Positions 7,489 to 14,455 of a DNA stretch of 17,912 nt are shown here, one piece after another (positions within the stretch are counted from its first letter, which is position 1; every line of letters begins with the position of its first letter). This DNA comes from Euryarchaeota archaeon UBA121. GTDB taxonomy: Archaea; Thermoplasmatota; Poseidoniia; Poseidoniales; Thalassarchaeaceae. The DNA lies in NCBI GenBank assembly GCA_002499865.1, contig DANL01000033.1, positions 1-17,912 on the forward strand. Direction: 5' to 3'. The notes beneath the pieces were generated by a model. It had not been told where the DNA came from. It worked only from the letters and a program-made list of their open reading frames with translations, and searched no databases. The position numbers and the translations under genes were made by a program.

Positions 7489-8301
7489 GTGGAGAATAGT
7501 GAGGAAGGTGAATGGCTGGCATTGAGGGAAGATGATGGCAGAGCCTATCTTCTACAAAGGACCCCGGGTGAAGTCAAAGTGAAGGGTCTTGGCAGGTTTG
7601 ATGCCTATGAGCTCCTCAAGGGATATTCAGCAGGCGACAGGATCACAGTGGGGCAGAAGTCATTGACAATTGTCAAGCCCTCGCTCCCTGAAGCAAGGAG
7701 GAATATGGCGAGGAGGGCCCAAGTTATTGGGGCTAAGGACTCAGGATTTCTAATATCTTGGATGGGGATTGGAACCGGTTCAAAGGTACTTGAGGGAGGG
7801 CATGGCTCTGCAGGACTAGCAATGCATTTGGCCAATGTAATGGGATCAAGTGGAACTTTGATTTCTGTAGAATCTAGAGCCGAACATGCGGAGGTAGGTA
7901 GGAAGAACATGGAAAGACTGTCCGAGGTCCTCCATGAATTCCCTGATTGGCACCTAATTGAAGGAAATATGTCGGATATTGGAGAATTGGTAGTCGACAA
8001 GTGCGGATGGCTTGATTCGGCCATCATCGATATCGCGGAGCCTTGGGAAGTGATTACTGAGATAGAGCCTCTACTCAGGGCAGGCGGAAGGTTGGCATGT
8101 TACTGCCCCACAACAATCCAATTGGAAAAGTGCTGGGAGGCCGCTGAGAGCAGTGGCTTGAAGGTCGAATGGGCAGGGGAGATGATTGAGAGAAGATGGG
8201 TAAAGGCCAGCAGAGGAGGGGTCAGGCCAGGTAACACTCCCATTGGGCATACTGCCTTTCTACTCATTTCTGCCAAGGTAGCTGCGATTGAAGAGGAGTA
8301 G
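7489..8301 (+). CDS. trmI: tRNA (adenine-N1) methyltransferase, TrmI family (m1A57/58)
   Basis: A class I SAM-dependent methyltransferase that forms 1-methyladenosine at tRNA positions 57/58, stabilising the T-loop region. The N-terminal small domain (GRAYLLQR and around GQKSLTIVKP) matches archaeal TrmI. SAM motif I is VLEGGHGSAG (about 100-109) and the catalytic Asp sits in IIDIAEPWEV (Asp181). The C-terminal GVRPGNTPIGHTAFL is the conserved family ending. I start at GTG 7489, giving 270 residues, close to other archaeal members. The frame is open upstream to an ATG at 7426, which would add 21 residues, two of them Cys, that do not resemble the family and would leave only 8 bp to the longer divergent frame. 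The start is uncertain; the identity is not. It heads the plus-strand gene series. Confidence 0.9.
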   Translation: MENSEEGEWLALREDDGRAYLLQRTPGEVKVKGLGRFDAYELLKGYSAGDRITVGQKSLTIVKPSLPEARRNMARRAQVIGAKDSGFLISWMGIGTGSKVLEGGHGSAGLAMHLANVMGSSGTLISVESRAEHAEVGRKNMERLSEVLHEFPDWHLIEGNMSDIGELVVDKCGWLDSAIIDIAEPWEVITEIEPLLRAGGRLACYCPTTIQLEKCWEAAESSGLKVEWAGEMIERRWVKASRGGVRPGNTPIGHTAFLLISAKVAAIEEE

Positions 8302-8335
8302 CACCGTTGATAACTCGGACCCTTTTCGGCCAAAC

Positions 8336-9745
8336 ATGCGTGACAGCAAAGAGTGGAGGGCGACTTCTTACAGAAGCCATACAATTGGTCAGGTTATCGA
8401 ACTTGGCAACTCTCTGATAGGTACTGAAGTAACTATTTGCGGGTATGCTGAGACTGTCAGAGGGAGGGGTGCGATATGCTTTCTAATGCTTAGGGACGGT
8501 ACGGGTAAGATTCAAGCATTTCTCAAAAAGGACAATATGGATGAAAGTTTGTTCGACTCAATTCAGTCCGCTTCAAGAGAGTCAACTATACGAGTATCGG
8601 GAATAGTAGCTCAGAAGAGGCCCCCTAAGGTCGAGGAAGGCGCGCCGTCTCCTCCTCCCGAATATGAGGTGAATGTCTCGTCGGGAGAGGTTCTTGCACA
8701 GGCATCCACCCCACTTCCTGTGGGAGTTATTGATGATGTTCAAGTAGGACTAGACATTAGATTGGATAACAGACATCTAGACCTTAGGAGAGACCATGTT
8801 AATGCCATGTTCCAGCTAAGATCAAGGGTTCTCCAATATGGCAGAGAACACCTAATATCGGAGGGTTTCCAAGAAATCAATAGTCCTAAGATAATAGCAG
8901 CCGCTGCCGAAGGTGGTACGAATCTATTCCCTATGAAATACTTCGACACAGATGCATACCTGTCTCAGAGTCCGCAGTTGTACAAGCAATTAGCCATCTT
9001 AGGTGGACTTGAGAGAGTTTTCGAGATAGGCCCTGCCTTCAGGGCTGAGAAGCATGATACTTACAGGCACCTCAACGAGTTCATTTCATTCGATATTGAA
9101 GGGGCATGGATGGATGATGAAGACGTGATGGGCGTACAGGAGAGGATGATTTTCCACATCTGGTCTGAGGTCAAGAAGAATGATCAGCACCTAATCGATG
9201 CAGTAAATGAATATAGAATATCACAGGAGAAAGAGCCGGTGGTCGTGGAGGTTCCGACCTTGCCATTTCCCAGAATTCCATATTGCGATGCTATTGAAAT
9301 CGTGAAAGAGGGTGGCGGTGAAATAGAATGGGGGGACGATATTGAGAGTCACCATTGTGATTTGATAGCGGCCAAGTTCCCAGGATTCCACTTTATTCCC
9401 AGATGGCCAATGGCCATGAAGCCATTTTACATTCACCATAAGGAAGGAGAAGAGGGTGCCTCTGGTGGACAACTAAGTAGAGGGTTTGATCTAAACTATG
9501 GAAGAGATGAGATGACCAGTGGAGGAGCCAGGGAGCACAGAGTCGATATTTTAGAGCAAAATCTGAGGAATATGGGATTGGATCCTGAGGACTTTTCGTT
9601 CTATACGGATGGATTTCGCTATGGGGCCCCTCCTCATGCAGGATGGGGATTGGGCGTTGCTAGATTATTGATGGTCCTTACTGGAGCAGGAAATGTCAGG
9701 GAAGTAGTACTGTTCCCAAGGGACAGAAGTAGAGTTACCCCCTGA
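8336..9745 (+). CDS. aspS: Aspartyl-tRNA synthetase, archaeal type (probably non-discriminating)
   Basis: A 469-residue class IIb synthetase charging tRNA-Asp, and possibly tRNA-Asn, with aspartate. It has an N-terminal OB-fold anticodon-binding domain (about 20-130). The catalytic domain contains EGGTNLFPMKYF, SQSPQLYKQ, motif 2 FRAEKHDTYRHLNE (235-248), GGQLSRGFDLNY and motif 3 GWGLGVARL (436-444), ending with the typical LFPRDRSRVTP. The Trp that marks tRNA-Asp discrimination in the Thermococcus OB-fold is replaced by Glu (GYAET where that enzyme has GWVWE), which suggests a relaxed enzyme working with a GatCAB amidotransferase. I choose ATG 8336, because a TTG at 8288 would overlap trmI and add 16 residues foreign to the family. 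It is 34 bp from trmI and 11 bp from the flavin-reductase gene. Confidence 0.95.
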   Translation: MRDSKEWRATSYRSHTIGQVIELGNSLIGTEVTICGYAETVRGRGAICFLMLRDGTGKIQAFLKKDNMDESLFDSIQSASRESTIRVSGIVAQKRPPKVEEGAPSPPPEYEVNVSSGEVLAQASTPLPVGVIDDVQVGLDIRLDNRHLDLRRDHVNAMFQLRSRVLQYGREHLISEGFQEINSPKIIAAAAEGGTNLFPMKYFDTDAYLSQSPQLYKQLAILGGLERVFEIGPAFRAEKHDTYRHLNEFISFDIEGAWMDDEDVMGVQERMIFHIWSEVKKNDQHLIDAVNEYRISQEKEPVVVEVPTLPFPRIPYCDAIEIVKEGGGEIEWGDDIESHHCDLIAAKFPGFHFIPRWPMAMKPFYIHHKEGEEGASGGQLSRGFDLNYGRDEMTSGGAREHRVDILEQNLRNMGLDPEDFSFYTDGFRYGAPPHAGWGLGVARLLMVLTGAGNVREVVLFPRDRSRVTP

Positions 9746-9756
9746 TTGGTGGTTCA

Positions 9757-10407
9757 ATGGAATACACATTCATTCAGTCCGAAGACATCATGGATTGGGA
9801 AGATAGGAAAAGAGCTAGGTTTGTGAATAGCCTCAGTGGATTCAAAAGTGCTACTCTCATAGGGACATACCATCCTGAATTTGGAGATAATCTATCGATC
9901 GTATCCTCCGTTGTGCACCTAGGTTCAACTCCCCCATTGATGGGATTTGTACTAAGGCCTCCGGGAGAGGATGCACATACTTACAAAAATATCAAGTCCA
10001 CGGGAATCTGTACTTTCAGTCATGTTAATGAGAACATAATTGAGAGGGCTCATCAGACCAGTGCAAGATATCCCAGAGGCAGTAGCGAGTTTGATGAAGT
10101 AGGCTTAACGCCTAGGAGGATCGGAGATTGGCCGGCCCCTTGTGTGGAGGAGGCCAGAGTAAGGATGGGGCTAACCCTGGTAGATGAAACAGAGCTGGTT
10201 AATGGGTGTAGGTTCATGACCTGTGCGGTCAAATGGTTCGAGTTAGAGTCAGGGGGCATGGAAGAGGACGGATATGTTGATCTGAGTAGTCTTGGAGGAG
10301 TCACTATTTCGGGACTTGATGGATATCATAAGACCCCGGGAATTTACAGACTTTCATACGCTAAAATTGATCGTGAGATAGAGAAAATGACTGATTTTAG
10401 AGGATGA
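9757..10407 (+). CDS. Flavin reductase-like FMN-binding split-barrel protein
   Basis: A 216-residue protein of the flavin reductase-like (DIM6/NTAB) family, which binds FMN in a split beta barrel and passes electrons from NAD(P)H to free flavin or another acceptor. Seen: SGFKSATLIGT (27-37), the FMN-contacting SSVVHLGSTPPLMGF (50-64), HTYKNI (74-79), HQTSARYP (99-106) and a C-terminal VTISGLDGYHKT (182-193). There is no signal peptide or membrane segment. GGTGG at 9748-9752 stands 4 nt before the ATG, supporting the start, and aspS ends 11 bp upstream. From memory it most resembles the longer Bacteroidetes members of the family, suggesting lateral transfer; this is inference. It may supply reduced flavin to the luciferase-like monooxygenase three genes downstream, though a promoter and T-rich tract separate them. 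Confidence 0.82.
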   Translation: MEYTFIQSEDIMDWEDRKRARFVNSLSGFKSATLIGTYHPEFGDNLSIVSSVVHLGSTPPLMGFVLRPPGEDAHTYKNIKSTGICTFSHVNENIIERAHQTSARYPRGSSEFDEVGLTPRRIGDWPAPCVEEARVRMGLTLVDETELVNGCRFMTCAVKWFELESGGMEEDGYVDLSSLGGVTISGLDGYHKTPGIYRLSYAKIDREIEKMTDFRG

Positions 10408-10434
10408 TGGCCTGAATGAGCTACCTCTAGGTCA

Positions 10435-10439
10435 TTTTT
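10435..10439 (+). terminator. Possible T-rich terminator after the flavin reductase-like gene
   Basis: A run of five T followed by ATT lies about 28 nt after the stop codon, in the 84-bp gap before the formyltransferase gene. Short U-rich tracts can end archaeal transcripts. Weak evidence, helped by the TATA-like element just downstream. Confidence 0.35.
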
Positions 10440-10457
10440 ATTCACTCATCACAGGAC

Positions 10458-10468
10458 CGAAAATAAGG
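10458..10468 (+). promoter_or_regulatory. BRE/TATA-like promoter for the formyltransferase-SDR-monooxygenase operon
   Basis: CCGAAAATAAG combines a BRE-like CCGAAA with an A/T-rich TATA-like core about 28 nt before the ATG at 10492. It is the most promoter-like element in the run of plus-strand genes and suggests that the five-enzyme operon is transcribed separately, with a leaderless or very short-leader mRNA. Confidence 0.5.
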
Positions 10469-10491
10469 GGTATGTATGGCCCCTGCGGAAC

Positions 10492-11223
10492 ATGAGAGAC
10501 ATGGCCAAGCCGAGGTTTGTATTTCTACTATTGAAAGAACATCCGTATGGTCGTGAGATGCTTCACCAGATACTCTCCGCTGGCTATTCTCCTGAGCTGA
10601 TCATTGAGGAGGATTCGCCAGTGGCTGATGAAGAGAGGGAGAAGTTTCTAAAAAGGATTGAGGGTAACGAAATAGCTCCTACTATAGATCAACTATCGAT
10701 TGGAAATGGAATCCCAGTAGTTACAGTGCCGATTCATAATTCATCAGAGGTCATGCCACACATCGAAGGAATGGACCTTGATCTAATTGTATTTGGAGGG
10801 ACTAGGATAATCAGAGGAGAGATCCTTGATTTCCCAAAGGATGGAGTTGTCAATTCACATCCGGGACTTCTTCCAGAATGTAGGGGATCTGCATCTCCGG
10901 CGTGGTCTGTTTATCATGATATTCGAGTAGGGTCGACGTGTCACTTCTGTGATAACGGAATTGATACGGGGGAGATTCTCTTGAGAAGGGAGTTCCAGGT
11001 GAAGCGCGGTATGACCTATGAGGACCTTTGCTATGGGACACTAGTTCTTTCAGGAGTGTTGATGAAGGAGGCACTGATTGCGTATGACAAGGGAGAGTGG
11101 ACTGAGATGCGCCGTCCACAGGGAGCTAGTGATTTCCCAACTTTTAGGAACGCTCCAGAGGAAGTACTCGAAGTGGTCAGAGAAAGGCTCAGTAGGCAGG
11201 AATATGTACACTACGTTGATTAG
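10492..11223 (+). CDS. Formyltransferase-domain protein of unknown substrate
   Basis: A 243-residue stand-alone formyltransferase catalytic domain, the fold shared by PurN (GAR formyltransferase), Fmt and sugar-amine N-formyltransferases, which use 10-formyl-tetrahydrofolate. The catalytic triad is visible: Asn121 and His123 in VVNSHPGLLPECRG and Asp158 in NGIDTGEI. It lacks the C-terminal tRNA-binding domain of Fmt, and its N-terminus (MAKPRFVFLLLKEHPYGREML) lacks the Gly-rich start of PurN, so neither label fits well. ATG 10492 or the ATG three codons later could be the start; no Shine-Dalgarno site is seen, in keeping with a leaderless transcript. It is the first gene of a tight operon, 8 bp ahead of the SDR, so its acceptor is probably an amine in that pathway, or it removes a formyl group. 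That role is inference. Confidence 0.8.
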   Translation: MRDMAKPRFVFLLLKEHPYGREMLHQILSAGYSPELIIEEDSPVADEEREKFLKRIEGNEIAPTIDQLSIGNGIPVVTVPIHNSSEVMPHIEGMDLDLIVFGGTRIIRGEILDFPKDGVVNSHPGLLPECRGSASPAWSVYHDIRVGSTCHFCDNGIDTGEILLRREFQVKRGMTYEDLCYGTLVLSGVLMKEALIAYDKGEWTEMRRPQGASDFPTFRNAPEEVLEVVRERLSRQEYVHYVD

Positions 11224-11231
11224 GTGATAAA

Positions 11232-12032
11232 ATGGAAAAAAATCTTTTGGGACGTGATTTCCCCTTTGCCGATGGTATTCTCGATGGAAAGACGGCATTG
11301 GTATGTGGGGCCTCCAAAGGAATTGGCAGAGCTACGGCATTGGTCCTAGCTAGGGCTGGATGTAGAGTCATCGCATGCGCGAGATCAGTCGGTGATCTTG
11401 ATTCTCTTATCGAAGAAATGCATGGATCTGGTCATGAGAAAATGGTTTTGGATATGGAGAGTTTGGAGTCAATTTATGGTTCGGTTTCAGAGTTGGGCCC
11501 TGTGGATATACTCGTGAATAACTCTGGTGGCCCTCCCGGAGGGCCATTACTAGGCAATTCGATAGAGGATTTTGAGGGGCCGTTCGCTAGGCACCTACAT
11601 GCTTCTCACATCCTAACAAAGGAGCTCGTACCAGGAATGGAGAGGTCTGGAAGCGGCAGGATTGTGAATATTATTTCCACATCAGTTAGGGAGCCTATTG
11701 ACAATATAGGACTCTCAAACACTTTGAGAGGGGCTATGGCATCGTGGTCTAAGTCTCTGTCCAGAGAATTACCAGCTTGTATCACAATCAACAATATCCT
11801 CCCCGGATTCACCGATACCGACAGGCTAGGATCCCTTGCCAGTTCCATATCATCTAAGACAGGCAAGAAGATCGAAGAAGTTCAGGAAAACTGGATTAAT
11901 AGCGTTCCAATTCAGAGGCTGATTGATCCGCTAGAGACGGCAATTGCAGTCGTATGGCTCTGTCTACCTTCCAGTGGCGCTGTGCGAGGAGTGAGTCTTG
12001 CCGTGGACGGTGGCAGAATGCGTTCCATATGA
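11232..12032 (+). CDS. Atypical short-chain dehydrogenase/reductase (SDR) lacking YxxxK
   Basis: A 266-residue Rossmann-fold SDR. The nucleotide-binding CGASKGIG (25-32) and the NNSGGPPGG segment (96-104) are intact, and the C-terminal VDGGR (258-262) is typical of FabG-like members. Ser149 is in place (NIISTS), but the expected Tyr and Lys of YxxxK are Ser162 and Arg166 (LSNTLRGAMASW). I know other SDRs of this NNxGGPP type with the same SNxxR replacement, so it is probably a subfamily trait rather than decay; the chemistry is unclear. GGTGAT at 11223-11228, overlapping the upstream stop codon, supports the ATG start. Its stop TGA is part of the Shine-Dalgarno site of the next gene, implying translational coupling. 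Likely role: NAD(P)-dependent redox or isomerising step in the operon's pathway. Confidence 0.85.
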   Translation: MEKNLLGRDFPFADGILDGKTALVCGASKGIGRATALVLARAGCRVIACARSVGDLDSLIEEMHGSGHEKMVLDMESLESIYGSVSELGPVDILVNNSGGPPGGPLLGNSIEDFEGPFARHLHASHILTKELVPGMERSGSGRIVNIISTSVREPIDNIGLSNTLRGAMASWSKSLSRELPACITINNILPGFTDTDRLGSLASSISSKTGKKIEEVQENWINSVPIQRLIDPLETAIAVVWLCLPSSGAVRGVSLAVDGGRMRSI

Positions 12033-12035
12033 GGG
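12031..12035 (+). promoter_or_regulatory. Shine-Dalgarno site of the monooxygenase gene, overlapping the SDR stop
   Basis: GAGGG, 5 nt before ATG 12041, includes the last two bases of the SDR stop TGA. It favours ATG 12041 over the ATG at 12029 that overlaps the SDR stop as ATGA. Confidence 0.6.
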
Positions 12036-12040
12036 ATAAT

Positions 12041-13282
12041 ATGGAGTTCGATATTTTCTTCTCCATTTCTCAGACCCCGGATACCTCTGGCTTTGTTCCC
12101 AGTGAGAGGGAGATGTTCTCCAACTTCCTAGATCAGGCTGAGCATGCTGATGAGCTTGGATTTGGAATTGGTTGGATAGCTCAAGCTCATCTATCTACTG
12201 AGATTCAGAAAAGGAATAATAATCCAGTAGTTCCACATTATCCGGGAGAGGTTGGACTTTGTACAGACTTCTTCCAGATTGCTCAAAAGGTCCTTTCTAG
12301 AACTGAAAGAATGGAGGTAGGCAGTGCCGTAATGAGTATCTTAGCTTCTGGAGGCCCAATAGCCCAAGCAGAGAGAGTGGGGTCATTCTTATCCTTACAT
12401 GGACTTGACTCTGATGAAAGAAGGAGGTTGCATATCGGATTCAGTGCAGGCAGATTTGAGTTCATGGCCAGGCCATATGGGATTGTTCCAAGAGACCCAG
12501 TTGAAGAAGCTGCATGGCCAGCACTTAGGGGAAGGATTTTCGCAGAGGCATCTGAGATATTCCTCCGACTACTTAGGGGAGACGTGATATCCAGTGATAT
12601 GATTGGAAAGACCGTCTTGACTAGGTCAAGCTTCAGGAGCGATGAGGATTGGTCCGAGGTTCAAGAAAAGGCGGTTTCACATCGCGGTTTGAATGATTTA
12701 CCCGATTCAATAGAAATAAGAAATAGATATGATTTCGAGGAAATAAAGATAATTCCTCAAGATTGGAATCAAAGTCTTCTCAATTTGGTTCTCGGCAGTC
12801 ATGACCCGATATTACAGAAGGAAGTTAACAGATGGCTTCCTGTTCAGGTATTCAATCTCTCGATTACCCCTCCTAGGATAATTGAGGAGACCCATCAGAG
12901 GATGGAGGAGTCTTACCATAGGGACGGTGGTCTTTGGAAGAGATCTATGATGCCCAGAACAGTCATGGTTTTCATCAACGAAGAGGATTCTTTGAGTTCT
13001 GAAGAAAGGAGCGCTGAGGCTAAGAATGAGGCAAAATCAGCTCTTTCGACATACTGGAGCGCCCTAGAGGGAACAATTGACCCATCAAAAGTTGACAGGG
13101 CCGTGGATAATGCAGTGATAGGAAACGCTGAGGAAGTCGCACAACAAATTATTGAAAGATTCGATCCTAATGATCGTTTGATGTGCTGGTTTGATTTCTT
13201 CAACCATGACAGTGAAAGGGTAATGAGGAACATGACTGCATTCATGACTAAGGTAGTCCCCCGGATTAATGGAGGCGAATAG
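12041..13282 (+). CDS. LLM-class (luciferase-like) flavin-dependent monooxygenase
   Basis: A 413-residue TIM-barrel flavoenzyme of the bacterial luciferase-like family. The N-terminal MEFDIFFSISQTP strand, then AEHADELGFGIGWIAQAHLS (first helix and substrate/flavin loop), MEVGSAVMSILASGGPIAQAER and IGFSAGRFEFMARPYGI are the usual landmarks. The C-terminus carries the typical NAVIGNAEEVAQQI. Such enzymes use reduced FMN (or F420) and O2, usually with a separate flavin reductase. The flavin reductase-like gene at 9757 is an obvious candidate partner. ATG 12041 is chosen for its Shine-Dalgarno site and family-like N-terminus; ATG 12029 would add four residues, and the frame stays open further upstream without similarity. 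It ends exactly where the asparaginase II-family gene starts. The long insertion around residues 165-255 (charged, several Trp) may shape the substrate pocket. Substrate unknown. Confidence 0.85.
   Translation: MEFDIFFSISQTPDTSGFVPSEREMFSNFLDQAEHADELGFGIGWIAQAHLSTEIQKRNNNPVVPHYPGEVGLCTDFFQIAQKVLSRTERMEVGSAVMSILASGGPIAQAERVGSFLSLHGLDSDERRRLHIGFSAGRFEFMARPYGIVPRDPVEEAAWPALRGRIFAEASEIFLRLLRGDVISSDMIGKTVLTRSSFRSDEDWSEVQEKAVSHRGLNDLPDSIEIRNRYDFEEIKIIPQDWNQSLLNLVLGSHDPILQKEVNRWLPVQVFNLSITPPRIIEETHQRMEESYHRDGGLWKRSMMPRTVMVFINEEDSLSSEERSAEAKNEAKSALSTYWSALEGTIDPSKVDRAVDNAVIGNAEEVAQQIIERFDPNDRLMCWFDFFNHDSERVMRNMTAFMTKVVPRINGGE
13271..13275 (+). promoter_or_regulatory. Shine-Dalgarno site of the asparaginase II-family gene
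   Basis: GGAGG lies 7 nt before the ATG at 13283, within the last codons of the monooxygenase gene, whose stop directly abuts this ATG. It decides the start. Confidence 0.65.
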
Positions 13283-14455
13283 ATGGAGGGCAGAGAAAAC
13301 GTTCCTTCATCGGTATCCCCCGGAAGACCGGGGTCATCCCTTTATCCTTCAAATCCATTGGGAGAAAGGCATGACGGAATAGCTACGGGAAGAGATGTCG
13401 AGTGGGAGCCTTTGGTAGATTTTCGAAGAATGGATATCTCAGAGAATACCATACATGGTGCCATAGCTTGGGCCCATGGGGATGAAATCGTACACTCTTT
13501 CGGTGGTAATGTTCTGATTTACGGCAGATCTATGATGAAGCCATTTACGATGAAAATATTCACTGAAGCCCTCTCTAAAGCTGGACTGAGTTCGGAACAG
13601 ATGGCAATTTCATGCTCATCTCATAATGGCGATACAGAGCATGTTGCGGCAGCTCAATCCATGCTTAGCGAATCGGAATGGGGACTAATGCAATGTCCAC
13701 TGGATGTTCCATTAATACAGTTCGGAAGACAGGTTAGGAGGCCTCGAAGATGGTTCCATACGTGCTCCGGCGAACATGCCGCGATGCTCAAAGGAATGAG
13801 GCTGATGGGAATTAGTAGAGCGGGTTACACCCTCCCAAGCTCCGGTTGGTTTCCGCTATATCTGGATGTACTCAGGAGAATGATGGGTAAGCCTGATTGG
13901 GAGCCACTGAGAGTTGCTAAAGATGGGTGTGGCCTGCCCACGGTTTCCAATACTGTGGATGAGTTGGCAGTAATGATGGCTGGACTTGCGGCCGAGAAGG
14001 ATGATGACTGGATCTGGGATGCAATGACAAAACATCCAGATCTGGTTGGAGGTTTCAATAGACTGGATTCAACCTGTCTCAAGGCAGGAGAAGGGAAAAT
14101 CCTGGCGAAGGAAGGTGCGGATGGCCTACTAGGGATTTCCGTGGACCATCCAGACTGGCCTAAAGGCCTAGGAATAGTGATCAAAATAGCTCATGGATGG
14201 AACAGTCAGGCTACTTGGTACGTTGCCAGAGCCGTCTTGGGGGTATTAGGATTTGAACTGAGGAACCCATACCCCCTACACCGTCAGAAGGCGTTTATCG
14301 TTCCGGGAATAGTTCCAGAAATGATGCGTGAGGCTCTCGAGGAAGTTGTCACTTGGGATGAATGGGACCCCGATAGAGACAGATTCTCCATGGATTGGAA
14401 GGAATATTCCGAGGGCGTCACTCGACAAAATCCCTTTGCTAATGAGGGGTCCTGA
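13283..14455 (+). CDS. Asparaginase II-family protein (PF06089-like amidohydrolase)
   Basis: A 390-residue cytoplasmic protein resembling the L-asparaginase II family found in Rhizobium etli and actinobacteria, unrelated in fold to the Ntn-type enzyme at 1238. Recognisable segments: the N-terminal VEWEPLVDFRR with a downstream SMMKPF, the conserved ISCSSHNGD (around 108-116), HTCSGEHAAMLK (around 154-165), KDGCGLPTVSN (around 213-223) and GGFNRLDS (around 251-258). The conserved Ser/Lys and Cys-containing motifs of the family are intact, so an active amidase is likely. Its stop shares one base with the ALDH start (TGATG). The first 40 residues are Pro/Gly-rich and look unstructured. In this operon it may deaminate or deamidate a pathway intermediate and release ammonia; plain asparagine hydrolysis is the alternative. 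Confidence 0.85.
   Translation: MEGRENVPSSVSPGRPGSSLYPSNPLGERHDGIATGRDVEWEPLVDFRRMDISENTIHGAIAWAHGDEIVHSFGGNVLIYGRSMMKPFTMKIFTEALSKAGLSSEQMAISCSSHNGDTEHVAAAQSMLSESEWGLMQCPLDVPLIQFGRQVRRPRRWFHTCSGEHAAMLKGMRLMGISRAGYTLPSSGWFPLYLDVLRRMMGKPDWEPLRVAKDGCGLPTVSNTVDELAVMMAGLAAEKDDDWIWDAMTKHPDLVGGFNRLDSTCLKAGEGKILAKEGADGLLGISVDHPDWPKGLGIVIKIAHGWNSQATWYVARAVLGVLGFELRNPYPLHRQKAFIVPGIVPEMMREALEEVVTWDEWDPDRDRFSMDWKEYSEGVTRQNPFANEGS

Noticed and set aside
8288..8335. TTG start extending aspS into trmI
   Set aside because: The extra 16 residues do not resemble the AspRS N-terminus and would overlap trmI by 14 bp; ATG 8336 fits the family.
10476..10491. ATG codons just before the formyltransferase start
   Set aside because: One (10472) stops after seven codons and the other (10476) is in another frame with no recognisable product.
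11954..12040. Longer start for the LLM monooxygenase inside the SDR gene
   Set aside because: A good Shine-Dalgarno site precedes ATG 12041, and the protein then begins with the family-typical first strand.
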